DNA from: Enoplosus armatus
Lineage: Eukaryota; Chordata; Actinopteri; Centrarchiformes; Enoplosidae
NCBI RefSeq assembly: GCF_043641665.1
Contig: NC_092184.1
Coordinates: 4,505,108 to 4,569,107 of the forward strand
DNA: 64,000 nt
Reading direction: 5' to 3'
Under the pieces are notes generated by a model. It worked only from the letters and a program-made list of their open reading frames with translations, was not told the origin of the DNA and made no database searches. Each line of letters opens with the position of its first letter. The stretch's first letter is position 1. Position numbers and translations under genes: made by a program. Shown piece by piece: positions 1 to 13,441 of this stretch.

Positions 1-3000
1 GATGGCTTTTCATTGTATATGGTCAGCACATGAACGACCTTTACATGGCATATTGTAAAGAGCAGTTAGTGTTGAATGGACTGAAGAGAATACTGTCGGT
101 TTTAAAGGGAAATCAATCATTGTAAAACACTAGCAACGTCTCAGTCTCATGGAGCTACTTTAGGTTATAGCCATCTGAACGGCATTACGCTGATTCAGGA
201 CAATACAGAATGTGTTTTCTTCTTCTGGTTAACCCTAGTTTCCTTTAGCTAGACATTTCTTGTGCATTTGTGCTTTGTGCTCTGTCATAGAAATATCGTC
301 AACGTCAGGTGTTATCAATGTCTCTCTAGACCTAGGAGTTGTGATTTGCATACTGGTGTTTATGTTTTACCTCTTGACTTAAGTTGCTGGTAGCTAACGT
401 GTTTTTCCTCAAAGTACTGGGAAGTAAGTGTGACATTACAAATTAGAGTGAAACAAAACAATTCGCGCCAGAGTAGGCTGTGAGTTTTTAATTGTGGTAA
501 TTCGTGTACCTTGTTCGTTTATTTGTATTTGTATTTGAATTTGCATTGTTTGCCAGATTATAGTTCGCTGCTGTCAATATTACTGCACTTTCTGAGGGCT
601 GGAGTCGCAAAACGTGTATTTGTTTATTAGGTTTTCAAGCAGTTTGTCTGTTTGATCACGACTGTCGGCTGGTCATTGACAGCATGTTTAGTCCTTCTCT
701 TCCTACCACAGAGGCTGAGGCAGTAGTGGCTCAGCAGCTAATTTTTAATTGGTCTGTCAGTGTTGAGCTCAAATGGCATTTCTTCTGCAGATGGTTGATT
801 TAGTGACAATGTTGTGATTGATTGCGTTAGCTGCGGCTGTTTAACCCTCGGCTGAACTGTGAATCATGTTTCTGTCGGGCTGCCTTATTGTTATCCCATA
901 GGTTAATACAGGTCAATGCAAATCAATGCATGACACTCTAACAGAATCTCTGTCTAAGTTCAAGATGACCAGTTATTCTATAACCTACACATTTAAATAT
1001 TTATCACCCAGCCAAGGTCAGTTCCTAGACCTACAGCTGTGTGAGGAATAATGGATGTGAATGGGGTATGACAAGGTACGCTCTTGTTTTTATCTTCACC
1101 ATGGGGGGCAGAGATCAAGTAAAACTTGTTAGAAATCTCTGAAAATCCTATCTTCACATCAGGACAGATACTCACAGAAATACTGTACGTGATATCTATG
1201 CACATCCCACTCAGAATCTGCATATGCCACTAAAACAGAGCAGCACACCATCAGCCAGTTTTTGATCTCAACGCTGTTGTCTGCCTAAGCAACCATCAAT
1301 CACAAAATGAAATGACAGATGAAAATGAAAAGAAGATATATAACATAACTAGCTTGATTTTGCATTTGATAAGAGATAAGAGGCACAGAGATGATACTTA
1401 AACCGCTACTAGGTAAAATCACAGGATGTAAGTGTTTGAAATATTTCTGAAATGATTTGTTTTGGATTTGCAACCTAGTCTGCCTCGTGATCCTCTTAAG
1501 TCCCAAAATTCTTAGGGTTTTGTAAATATTTTTGTGTTTGGTGCCTGGTTTTATGTTACCATTCACATTTATGACCATAAGCCACATAGTTCATGTTTCA
1601 CTTGAGAGCAACCAACTGTGATATGTTTCAAACACACACATATACACAGAGAAGTACCATTCAGGAGCTGCACACCTGGAGCAGACGTCATGTAAACACT
1701 CACACAGACAGCAGGGAGGCAGAGAGCGTCATGATGCAACAGCTCCTCTAAAGCTCTCCAGCACAGCCGTCTGACTGACACTAGATCTCTTCAAAACTTG
1801 TCAGAGATAGTAGTGTTCACTTCTGCTGCGCCTCCCTGTGTTTCTGTATGACGTCATCACATGATTTAAGGGTACAGCACAGAAGACAGTGGTGTCCAGG
1901 GATGCTTAAGTTTCCTCCTTTTTAAAGACACCATCAGTAATCCAAATGTAGACAAAGGGGTCACCCTCACAATTAAAAAGAGAAATGCAGATTTAGTATA
2001 TGCAGTCTAGTATAATTAAACTATCAATCATATTTGTAGTATCTGCTGTTTATATGTTCAGAAACTACAGATTGAGTCTTAAAATATGAGTCATCTGACA
2101 TTGTTCTCATTGTCTGTATGTTTTAAAAAGAAGAAAAAGTCCTGACATTATTTTCATTTGCACCTGTCATTCGTGCTCACCACTAGAGCTGCACCCGAGT
2201 GAAACATTTCAACTCAGAGTCGCTGATGCTTCTGTGTACAATGACACAGTGGGATATGACTGACTGCAAGGGGTTTGAATCGGGGGCTCCTCGGCTGTCG
2301 CTGATTTGAATCATCAGCGTTTAGGTGAATCCTTTTGTTGCTCTTTGGTTTTATACGGTTATAGCAGACGTGGAAGGCAACAAGTACAGCAGTGACTTTA
2401 GACTCTATACACAAAGATTGTAAATCCTGCTAATGATGAACTGTCTGTATTAGTGTTGATGCTGTCTGGGTTTATTGCTTTGGGAAATATAGCATATAAC
2501 CTTAATGTCATCAAACACATTCGAAAGAGAAAGATTAGCATCAGTTGGGTTTCTGTCTTTCTTGTGTGCAGCACATCAGCATGAGTTGATTGTCTTCCCT
2601 GAAGGCACCACACTTCCCAGCATGTCTGACCGCCTTCCAGGCCCAACCAACTCTCTGAACTTTCAGCTTCTGACATGTCTACAAAGGTTTAGTAGTACTA
2701 AAAGACAAGAGTAAGAAACAGTAAGAAACAAAAATAAACAAATCTTTAATACCACACTAATCATAGGCAGAGTTTGAGTCATACAGTTGGACTTAAAAGT
2801 TCTCAGAATCAGAATTACCATGTGCATTGTTTTTGTAAGGTGCTTACTAAGCCTTTTTTAAATTTTCTGTACAAGTTAATTAAATTGGTTTTATTACAGT
2901 GAATGAATATTCCCACAGGCTGACAGAGATCCCAGTCTAGCAGTAAAAGCAATTAAATCATCCTCTGATATGGGTTATTTCCTTTGCACTGAGGGTGTGA

Positions 3001-3108
3001 CTATGACAACATGTAACGAGCAGTTTAATGAATAAATCAATATGTTGGTTGGCTTATCATTAATCTGCCATGACTCATTAACATCATTACTGATACATGC
3101 TTCTTCGT

Positions 3109-3111
<3 letters not shown>

Positions 3112-3154
<43 letters not shown>
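3112..3154. repeat. (TG)n microsatellite
   Basis: Uninterrupted TG dinucleotide run in the gene-free left part of the window. The VCVC/HTHT open frames over it are artefacts of the repeat. Confidence 0.95.
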
Positions 3155-3155
<1 letters not shown>

Positions 3156-4021
3156 TCTCTGCTGTCTGGTTTGTGTTCAGACAGAGAATGTCTCAGTAAT
3201 GAACAGCTTGTCCTCTTCTGGCATCTGTTTTTCAGACTGGGCTGTGAAAAGAAAAATATGAGAAGTCTGTGTGTCAATTCTGTTTTTAGTTGGGTTTCTG
3301 TTTTTTAGAGAGTAAATCAGCGCTATATCGAATTAGCCGATAACAGGCTGTCATTAATGCTGTTTGGATGTATGTTGAGATTTAGAAGCTAAGCAGCAGC
3401 CACCATGGCTCTGTGGTGAAGTCAGTGGGCAAGTGATTTAACCTGTAGTTCCTTGAATAACTGCTACATGCAACAAGGAAACTCAGAGTTGATGTCTATG
3501 CATACGCTCTTACCTTTCCTCTCAAAAAAGTCATTAATTCTTTTTCAGAAGCACTTAGGTTACTTTCATGTTTAACTTGTGTCCTGGTGGTCATTTTGCA
3601 ACTCACTTACCAGAGAGAACATTAATATTCTGCATAGCCTGAATTATGTTCAGTGACAATGTTTTTGAAAAATCAATGCCAACATTGCATTAATTATTCC
3701 TGCAATTATAGCAATATCATGGCAACTTATAGTTTGATTAATCATGGTTAAGTTTAGCTATGTGCTTTTTATTATTACTTTCCACTTAAAATTGATTTCT
3801 CATATTTTTTTTAAGAGTAATTAGCACCATTGTGTACAGAAAGCATGATTGTACTACAGAACAACAAAAGCACATGCTTGGCAGTTGATGGTTTTGATGT
3901 GTTGTTGCGCTGTTAGCTAGGGTGTGATGTGTTTGGACAGTGAGTTAACAGCAAAGAGCTGATTGGACTGGATACAGAGGGCTACATTGTTTTATGCGTA
4001 CTGTCTCCACTGCTCTCTATC

Positions 4022-4066
4022 CATCCATCGATCTATCTGTATCCATCCATCTATCTATCCATCTCT
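4022..4066. repeat. Imperfect CTAT/CCAT tetranucleotide repeat
   Basis: Short interrupted run of CCAT and CTAT units, a degenerate GATA-type microsatellite. No function is suggested. Confidence 0.7.
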
Positions 4067-4568
4067 TTTGCCTCCATGTTGTCTGCACATTCAGTAGCAA
4101 AATCTTTTCTCCTCCAGTGTTGTGTGTTGTGCTGCATCATTTTTAAACTGAAAAACAGATGAACTTACACAGATGAAACCACGCGTGCACTGTACAGGCA
4201 GCCTCCAGCATTGTGTATTCAGTATTCAGCTCTGTGATTGCTTTTTTCGTCACCATCAGCCCTCTCCTACTTTTAGCCAGGCGGTCTGGGACCAATCACA
4301 TTGAGCTCCAGGATCTGCTGCTGGGTATCTCAGGCAAAAAGAGCTGCATGTTGGGATCACAGTAACTCATTGTTTTGTCAACTTCTAGCTTGTGTCATTT
4401 CACATGCCAAGCAAATAAGCTGACGAGCTCTCTTGTGTTCATTTATCCTCTGTGGTCCTGCTAAGATGCCAGAATTTCCCTGTTTTCCATTCTAAACAAT
4501 GTATTTTAAATGTTTTTGACATTCACATATATCATTCTCAGCTCAGACCTGCTTCACATTCATACATC

Positions 4569-4612
4569 TAATACTCCCCGAGGGGATCATTAAAGTTTAA
4601 TCTAATCTTGTG
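4569..4612 (+). mobile_element. Probable LINE-type retroposon 3' tail
   Basis: The segment has the form CCCCGAGGGGATCATTAAAG followed by TTTAATCTAATC. It resembles the 3' tails of fish non-LTR retroposons, which end in a CCCC-GGGG stem, GATCAATAAAG and short tandem units. Only the tail is recognisable. This is inference from memory of fish genomes, not a search. Confidence 0.45.
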
Positions 4613-5137
4613 CATAATCACATCCTGAAACCACAGTTGCGCAGCTCCACAGGAGCAGTGGAATTAAGTGCCTGGTTTAGAGGGCACTCCACAAACTCTC
4701 TGGGGGTTCAAACCTGCAGTTACAAGCTGCCGCTGTAAGAAAACCTGGTTTTCAGACCAAACAGAAGTTGCAAAAGGGCTTGTTAGCTGACGGACCGTAT
4801 TGTGTTCTTTACATCAGACGTTTTCTGTCAGTCCGCTGCCAAGGTAATCTTGTTTGCTTGATTTACCTTGTGTTGTTTGTGTCAACATTGTTGTTGTCCT
4901 GAGATGAATGCAATGAGACTGAGGCAAACACATTAGATATGGCTATTGTTGTAACATTACTCTCATTCAAACACACAGGCACAGGCACATAAACACACAT
5001 CACTGAAGACACATGCATTGTCATTGTCAGTTACTGTAATTTATTCCACATGGGCCAATTAAATTAAATAGACACAACTCTCTTTCTATTACACACACAT
5101 AGACTTTTCCTTTCTTTGCCATCCATATTTACACACG

Positions 5138-5360
5138 AAACAGGCAGAATATTAGAAACACCTCTCAATATAATGCAGTCCAGTACAGCTCCATCACTAA
5201 CTGTGACCTCTATACTAAAATATATAATTTAATAAACTCCATCTGTGACAGAATCAAAAGAAAAAAACTGAACATCATCATAACGGCATCATAAAAGTAG
5301 ACTTTGTGGCATTTCATTCGACTGTAATGGTGTACCTAATAAAGAGGGCACTGAGTGTAG
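5138..5360. mobile_element. Interspersed fish repeat fragment
   Basis: The stretch runs from CAGAATATTAGAAACACCTC to GTGTACCTAATAAAGAGGGC and CACTGAGTGTAG. Sequence of this form recurs in ray-finned fish genomes, often ending with 'TACCTAATAAAGTGGCC'. No coding capacity is seen. The class of the element is not clear to me. Confidence 0.5.
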
Positions 5361-6430
5361 AATCGGCCACATACTTGTGTGCAGTGGCTGTCCTGGACGC
5401 TCATTTTGGGCACTGAGTTGGAGTGTTGTCATGGAGACGAATTAGATGTAGCCCCATTTCTTTAGCTTATTATTTCTTTACATTTTGGCAAATCTGCACC
5501 AGGAACCCTGCTAAATCCCCTGCTAACTATTTCTGTTTGCTCTGTAACCATAGATGTATGACTACAATCTCTGGATTACTTTTAATACTGAAAAAAACAT
5601 CTAAACATGATGATTATGAGCTAGATTTGAAGTTATAAGGACGCCTTTTTTCTATGATTTCTAAGCGGTGAGATATCTCTTCTCTTACAGGTTTCAAGAG
5701 AAGATGAACATGTCTGAGTGTTACAATAATCTAACTCTGGGTTAACCTTTTGGGTCCCTGGATGCTGTAAGAGAACGGTTCGTGTGAATAGGTGCCATAT
5801 TTCCAATTGTACTCAGTCCTGTCAGGTTATAATTTAATTCTTGGCGTGGACAAGAGGCAGTTGGAAATCCTGTCAGATGTAATGGAGCAGAGCAGGCGAG
5901 TGAAACATGACAGATTGCTAACCTGTTCTCTACCCGGCTGCCTCAGTTCCCCACATCAGCCAGAGATGAAGATGTAAGACTGCTCAGCTACAGCTCCCGT
6001 GACGTTTTGATGGCATGTGTATGGTGTTCAGACCCACAACAGCAGAGTTGTTTTGGTATGGCAGGGTTGCTACAGATACCATTTAGAAGACAAAATATAT
6101 AAGTTTTTAATATTTAGATAAAAAATCTTGAAAAACTGACTTATCATGGGTTTGTGGTAGTCCTTATGATATCCCAGCCTGCAGTTGGTGTATTGCGGTT
6201 TTTGAATTGCTGAGTGGGCTGTCTGAGACCAAAAAGCTGCTTCTAATGTTAAAATATAAGCTGGCACTCAGGATCAGCTTTCAATATCTCAAAAGAAAAA
6301 CCAATGATGGAAATTATTTCCAGACTGACTTAAAGTAGTGATAAATCAGGCCTCTTGAAAGGTTGAATGGTTCCTTACTTCATGATGAATTCTCCTTAAC
6401 TGCTGCTGTCAAACGGTTTGTTAATCTACC

Positions 6431-6435
6431 GTGTG

Positions 6436-6488
<53 letters not shown>
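6431..6488. repeat. (GT)n microsatellite
   Basis: GT dinucleotide run of 58 bases with one GC interruption near its start. Confidence 0.95.
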
Positions 6489-6490
<2 letters not shown>

Positions 6491-7619
6491 TTAGAAAATG
6501 AACCAGGAGTCTCAGACCACAGTCCTCTGTTTAGCCTGAAGGAACCTTTAAGTGTCCTTACTGGCCCCACGTGTCAGCAGACCTCCCTACCTTTCCATGT
6601 TGTAGTGTGCTTTCTGCAGGGAGATGCCAGACCGACCTGTACAAGCAGAGCAGCACATTTGATGGCTTCAATGGCCATATCACACCTGGATAGAGCCAGA
6701 GTACCTGCAGAGAAACTCTTTATTCTCCATACTGATTCAAGATATCACCAACTACAGGTTTTCCATTTTTTGAAGGTTGAGTCAAATTTAAAGACACAGA
6801 CAAGTCAGCAAAGCTCTGGAGTCGACTGAATGTGTGGAGTAATTTGTGTGCAGTATGTTTGACTCTGATCGGGCTTTGTTTAATTGCTTCCCATTATATA
6901 TGATATGGCGATAATACTTAAAAGTTGAAACCTGAGTAAAAAGTCTGTTAACCTAACATGATAGATGGATAGATTGATCGGTTGAGTTGAGCGCTGAGTG
7001 TAGGATCCCACAATGATGAATTCCCTTTTTGTGTTTGACCTAAATGTTGTCAAGTCCTCTGTCTCAGCAGCAGAGAAAGGCATACTTTGTTCGCTGAACA
7101 CTTTCTCAGTCCTTTAGGAAAAATAGAACAAGGCTTTTGGAAACTGGAGCAGTCATAAAAAACTCCCTTTTGTTGTTTTCCAAGGTCAGTAGCAGAAAAT
7201 CTAGACCTATGTTGCACCATGTAACTAAAATATGCATCTACCAGTGATTATTTTGCATTTTGTTCGTTGTTGTGGACGATGCCACACTGTTGCTTCTGCA
7301 AGCCTTGCACACTGACTCTCCCTCAGAAAGATATAAGATTTTGTTTTGTCTTGTATTGATATTCTGCTCCACATTAAAGTTGTACTTGCAGTGATGAGAT
7401 AAAAAATATGTTATTAATGAATTGGATTGAAGTCACAGGTTAGTTTGGCTTGTTAGTCCCTCAGAAAGATGCACATACTGTATGGCAGGGTTCCCACCTT
7501 TCCTTCTGTTTGTTTCCTGTCGGTGTGATGTACCAGAGGACATCCCACACTTGGATCAGAGCAGAGCTGCCTGTCTGACTCTGTGTCAAACATTGACTCT
7601 TACCTCCGTCATGTCCCTC

Positions 7620-7770
7620 CTGTGGTGCTGCAGTGGCTCAGTGGTTACAGCTTCAAGGACCTGCATTATGTTTCTCATGCTCTGGGTGTTTGCTTGAGTT
7701 TTCTCCCACCACTCAAACTGTGGTTATGCACAGTTGTGAATGTAATTGTCAGTCTGTCTGTTTTAGTTCT
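7620..7770 (+). mobile_element. Degenerate SINE-like fish repeat
   Basis: The order of blocks is 'GCAGTGGCTCAGTGGTTA', a centre with 'TTCTCATGCTCTGGG', 'TTTTCTCCCACCACTCAAA' and 'TGTGAATGT'. It follows a common fish repeat (gene-like text 'GGTGCTGTAGTGGTTAGCAC ... TCCTCCCACCGTCCAAAGAC'). The copy is badly decayed. The match is from memory and needs a repeat-library search. Confidence 0.45.
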
Positions 7771-10700
7771 TTTATGCAGTTTCCCACAACGTATTATAGC
7801 AGAGGCAGGTCGCCTCGTTTGAAATAAAGACTACCACCACTAATTTTAAATAGATGATTACACTTTCATGAAATATAATGTTGACTTTCACAGAGAAAAG
7901 ACATGAGTCCTTATATCACACAGCCAAGGCCACATATTTAAAGAGTGAGGTGTCATCTAGTTACCAAAACAACCACAAGATGAGATGCGTCAGGATCTTT
8001 CAGACAGACAGTTTAGCAGATTACAGTGAGGGATCGATCACAATGTCGGTCTACTTCACTGTTCATCATAGCAGCATGTTGCATTGTTGGGAAAAAGGTT
8101 TTTAGAAGTTGGGAGAAGTAGAGGCGAATGACTCAGTCAGTCATTATCATGAACTCTGTCCTGGTCTTTCCAGCACAGTGTTTACAGGCTGGCAGATAGT
8201 TTGCACTCTATTCTTCTGTGAATAAATGAAACTCTGCAGAGGCCTATTAGTTCAGAGGTAATGACATGTTAATGATTACTACAGAACAGAACAGAACATG
8301 AATACCGCTCTGCTGCCTCATTATACCATCTAACACTGTCCATCTGTAATGGATGGTGACGTGTTTTCTTGCCATCTCGTCATGCATAATGGGTTATGTT
8401 GCGGCCCCCAATCACTGTGAAAAATAAAATGTTGGTAAAAATAAATGGTGCTTGGTTAATGTCTGTCAGCAGGTATTCATAATTGATGCCCTTTCCATGG
8501 AGGTCAGAGGTAGCAGAGCAGGAGCTGATGGGGAGAACTGAAAAATTTGAATAAGCTGTTAGGTCACTCAGAACATACACCCATAGAAGAAGAAATGCAG
8601 CTGCAAGAGCTGCTGATGCTTCAAATCTGCTGCAATAGTTTTCACCATAGACTATCAACCTAGGAACATTAACTACTGCGAGACATTTAGCACATTCAGT
8701 AGGCAGCAAATGTCTTGATATGCAGCCAATACATAACAGCTGAAAAGTCTTTCTTTTAAATGTAGATAGATGGATAGACGGCTGGATAGATGTGAAACAC
8801 TGCTTATTAATTACATTATTATGAACATTTATTTAGGTAATTCATTATTGAATAGGTCATCAAGTAAGTACTTACTTTCAGATTAGGTGACCAGTTTACA
8901 GGCTTGTGATTGACCTCTGGTGTAAATTAAATGTTTTAGCTGACTATGGAACATTTCTGCAGTGTCATTGTTGATTTAATGTTCAGTGTCTCCTATAAAT
9001 ACTCACATATATAAATGGAAAAGTGTGAGGACAGCTGACCTTAGCTGACTTGCTTTCTTTGTAAAGAGCTGGCTGAATCAAGTGCTGTCCAGTCATGTAG
9101 TTTGATGTCAAGCTGCTAAAGTACTGGACAGTGTCCAAAGGCTATTCAGAGAGAAAGAGGAACTCTGACAGATGGACAGGGGAGGAGGATGGAAGAAAAA
9201 CTGAGGATAACACAGTTAGTTGAGAGAGACAAAGTGAAATAGTGAAAAGCGAAGTAGAGAAAATAGACAAATGGATGGAGAGAGAATGAGAGATAGAAGG
9301 ACTTCTATAGCATCATAACACGTTTTAAACTTCAGCATGAGGTCCACCTCTTTTTCGGCGGTCTTCTCCTCTATTTCTCCTTTCCTGCCTTTCCTCCTTC
9401 CTCTCTGTGCTATCTTTGTCTATGTCCTCCCTTCATGGGCAGCAGGGGTTTTGAAACTTTCTCAACCTAAATTTAAGAAGTGTACTCTCCTGGTACCTCA
9501 GGAGCTCAGAGAGTCCTTAAAGTGTGTCACTGCTCTCTCGATGTCACCACCTGTCATACATCTGACCCATTTAGGGTCCAGACCCATACTTTGCAAGGCA
9601 GTGAAAGTGAAAAGGTACACTAGTATTGACAGGAAAAAACAAACGCTCTCATCAGCTGACCAGAAGTGGTCTGGCAGGTTGAGAGACATTTGAGTTTGGT
9701 GCTAAAACACATATTGGATCTGTTGTATAAAAACTGACTTCAGGGTGAAAGGAGACATTTACAATATCTACCACAATTATCACCATACACAAGACAAAGA
9801 ACTTTGCACTTTCAGAGCTGAAATACTCTCATCCATAATTCAGAAGCCCCTTTTGTCCAGTTGTCCACCAACCAGCTTGGCATTTTGTCAACTTAAGCAT
9901 CAATGAGGAAGTAAGTGTTAAAACATGCTAGAAAACAGTGCAAGGGTCTCTAACAGCCTGAGCTGACCTCCGATGACCTTGTCTATACACTTTATGACAC
10001 CTGCACCTGCTCAGTGACAAAACGGTTGTCAAGATTAAAAATCAGGTAAACAACTTTCTCTGAGGTGACTTTTAATGTCGCATCGTGACACGCTCTATTT
10101 ATTAAATGGTCAGAAGGAGCAGGTAGAAGATGTGTTCTGTAAATAGACTATTGGAAACTGGTAAATCAATTACAAATCATCCAAGTAGACAAAACACTGC
10201 GTTTTAACATCCAAGTAAATAGAATGGAGACTGTCATTCCAAAATGATATATCCACTAGATATATCCATTAGAGATTAAACAAACGCTGTTAACTTGAAT
10301 GTCAGTATACGAGTGCTGATCTCACTCAGCCCATATCATTTTGTTTTTCTCTGTTTTTGTGTATTTCTCTCTTTCTGTAATCTATGTGTCTCTCATATTA
10401 CTTTATTCTGCTGTGTGCTCACTCTAAGATGCATTATTCACTATGAGTGTGTGGTGGACAGTGTAAAGAGAGTGCTCTGCGTCTTACCCCGCAGAATATG
10501 AGTGGTTTTGTGTCTAGCACATAAAAGCTTTGATGACTCCTGATGGTAATATCTCTCTCACATTTTGATTCTGTCGTTTCCTTCGATCTCCCCCTTTTAT
10601 TACTCCATCTGGTTCCTTCATGTTTACCCCACCTCCCTCCTTCCTTTTCACAGCAGTAATAATAACAGATCTGATGTCATAGTTGCCATGGCAGCCGTGT

Positions 10701-12889
10701 GATGACTTGGCTGGTTGAACCTGCCTGGTCGTCTAGTGCCCGACTTCAGTCGCAGAGACAAAATAGAACTAAATGGAACAAAAATGTATTGTACAGTATA
10801 TATTAGACTAGAGTCAAATAGAATACAGTTAATACAAATTACATAGCATAGTGTAGAATTTAATTGAAACGAATAAATGGATTATTATATACCAGAATAG
10901 AAAAGAATGTTATTGATCTGAATAGATTATATTTACATCAATTTGAATCAAACTATAAGCTATGCAAACTACCCTAAAGCATGACAGTAAAGTTTTTCAA
11001 AACTAAATGTTAAGGTTACAGAATAATACATGCATAGTAGAGTTGTAGTGGTACTGTCAGTAGCAGAGTTGATGCTGTTAATGGGTGACATGTCATTACA
11101 CTTCACGAATTGCCAACTTGATTATCTATCATATAAATGAGTCAGTTATAAATTAAACCACAATGTTTTTAGGGGTCTTCACTGGTTAAAAAAGACCTGT
11201 GAAAAGGACCTGTGACTGTCTTTCGTGACACAAGAACCATTATAAAAATAAGAATAAAAAACAAACAAACCTATTGACTCTAGAAAAGTATGAGTATGCT
11301 GATTCACTGCCTCTGATTTGTTTTGAGTCTTTGTTTTTAAAAAAAAAAAAAATTTCTTTATGTGAGGTGACCCAAAAAGCTACTTTCAGACACTGTGTGT
11401 GTCCCCACGGATCTGTCATCAATCTGTTCTTAGTTGTATATTATGTTCACAGAGAAGTTTCTATTGTAAACTGTGGTTATCAGGTTGTTGGTGATTAAAG
11501 AGACAAACAACATGCATCTATTATTCAGTCCTAATGTGCTGGAGCAACACAGCCAGTGTGTTTGGGATCAACACAACACTGTACTTACTATCTGTCAGCC
11601 TCAAACACCAGTTTGACCCATACAACTATATCTGGTCAATGGAGCATTTATAATGGAGAGTGTGTGTTAAGCTGTTAAGCTGACCTCTTGGTTCTTAACT
11701 CAGGCACACTGTTGTTGGACCTACATGAAGCAGATTTAGGGCACCTATTTGGGTCTTGAACACATCAGGATCACCATTAGTAGAACAACAGAAACGAGGA
11801 AGCTGTAATCTGGGATAAAGTGAAATTTTAATTTTAACAATTGAAACAATTAATTGATTGATCATTTAGTCGATCAACACAATTTGATTGGCATCCCTTT
11901 TGATTATGGATTAGTTGTTTTAAATCACGTATAAAGCAAAAGTGCCAAACATTATCTTGCCCCAACTTCTGATTTGCTGCTTCTCTCTGTGTTATATCAT
12001 TTTAAATTGGATACTTTTGGGTTTTGGACTCTTGGTCGGACAAAACAAGCAATCTAAAGACGTCCTAGTCTAATTAATTTAACATTTCAATTTGTTTGTT
12101 AAACTCGTAAATTAGCTAAATTCTAATTTTATCAAACTTGTGATCATCTTGATGAGATGATAGTGAAAATGTTGAGTGTGACAGCTAAATTTGTTTGGGA
12201 ATATATTTGTTGTACACATTACAAACTTACTGTTGGTTCTTGATGTGACGGGGTTAGGGTTAGGGGACCTGTAAGCCAAGGGGTCTGACTTAAATTGGAT
12301 GAATGACTGATTGATTGGCCTGCTTCACTAGTTGGCTAATTGTTCATTGACATGTGGCTGTGGTATTTGGTTCAGTGGAGCAGGGGATGTAGAGCTGTTG
12401 CATAACTATTAAACCACACTGTTGTTGTTGTTCAGGTGTTAAAGGGACAAGAAAAGAAAAACAAGAAAACTACCTACATCCTTTTTGGAGAAATATTATT
12501 ACCTCCTATATAAGTCTCTCTGTGTGTGATTAATCATTTGGTCCTTAAAATGTAAAATAATAGTGAAAAATGTCCATCACAATTTCCAAAAGTCAGTATA
12601 GGATTCAAATTGCTTGTTTAGTCCAACCAATATTCCTATTAGAATTGAATATTGAACAATGACTGGTTTGCTGGGTGACTTGCTTTGGGATTTGTTAAAA
12701 CCCTCACTGACGGGTTTAATTATAGTATTACTGGAGTCAGTCAAAGGTCAGGCAGCTGTGGATGTGGAATGATGGATTAGTATAAATAAACAGGTCATGT
12801 AGGACAGGTAGCTGTGTGTGTGTGTGAATCTGACTTAGACTACTTTGGGGGGCACATTTCAAACTAAAGACCAGTTAATTTAGGATGTT

Positions 12890-13048
12890 TTGTCCAGTTG
12901 GGGACAAAATCAGATTTTTGGGTTAGTGGTTCAGGTTAGGGTTAGTTTAAGGTCAGTGTTAGGCATGTAGTGGTAAGAGTAAGTCTCCAGGAAATGAATG
13001 TAAGTCTATATAATGTCCCCAAAAGTGACTTAAGTCAACCTGTGTGTG
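12890..13048. mobile_element. Fish repeat rich in GGTTAG next to a GT tract
   Basis: The segment contains GTTGGGGACAAAATC, GGTTAGGGTTAG, TCTCCAGGAAATGAATGTAA and ATAATGTCCCCAAAAGTGAC, then enters a short GT/GC run. This block order is familiar from many fish intergenic loci. The GGTTAG units are not a telomere array. No coding frame is present. Confidence 0.45.
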
Positions 13049-13300
13049 TGTGTGTGCGCGCACACAGTCATAAATCACCTGAGCAGACATGTCAGACACA
13101 ACTTGTGTATACACACTTATATCAGATACAGGTCAGTGTGTATTTCTGTGAGAGTATCTGTATCCTCTAGGTTAGTTTAAGCAGGCCACAGGAATAAAAC
13201 CAGGACTCAAACACATACACAGTGTGAGCAGAGTCCTGCTGAGTCTAGTTTTCCTATAAATACATTTTAAATTGATTCAAACTTTCTTCTCTCCCTCTAG

Positions 13301-13380
13301 GTGAAGGTGGTTTGGTGGCCAACAGTCCTGCCTTTTTTTCCTCCATCCTCTCTCTCTCTCCTGTGCCTTTTTCATCTTCC

Positions 13381-13419
<39 letters not shown>

Positions 13420-13441
13420 ATGCCGGGCTGTGGGTGAGTGT
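13301..13441 (+). other. gdpd4: 5' UTR of the GDPD gene's first coding exon
   Basis: A pyrimidine tract and CTAG acceptor end at 13300, so the exon probably begins at 13301 and runs into the start codon at 13442. The leader is pyrimidine-rich and carries a (CT)n run at 13384-13417. It also holds an upstream ATG at 13420 opening a five-codon reading frame that stops at 13437, four bases before the main ATG. In the main frame there is a stop at 13418, which supports 13442 as the start. The exon's 5' boundary is inferred from the acceptor only. Confidence 0.5.
13384..13417 (+). repeat. (CT)n tract in the 5' leader
   Basis: Thirty-four bases of CT just upstream of the coding start of the GDPD gene. 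Polypyrimidine runs in leaders can bind PTB-like proteins; whether this one does is unknown. Confidence 0.9.

Larger units (their letters stand above)
1..13300. other. Gene-free 5' flank or long 5'-UTR intron
   Basis: I find no exon I can defend here. Open frames are short, lack recognisable motifs and are not joined by sensible splice sites. The stretch is AT-rich with simple repeats and several degenerate interspersed repeats, listed separately. The first coding exon of the GDPD gene follows a good acceptor ending at 13300, so at least one upstream non-coding exon must exist. It may lie here or further left, but I cannot place it, nor the promoter. Confidence 0.6.

Noticed and set aside
8380..8709. 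109-codon open frame on the minus strand
   Set aside because: No family resemblance, AT-rich intron-like composition, isolated.
9337..9693. 118-codon open frame on the plus strand
   Set aside because: No recognisable motif, low-complexity start, no splice context, and the opposite strand is open as well. Most likely chance.
12248..12266. GGGTTAGGGTTAGGGG, telomere-like
   Set aside because: Only two TTAGGG units; too short for an interstitial telomere array and close to GGTTAGG-rich dispersed repeat sequence.
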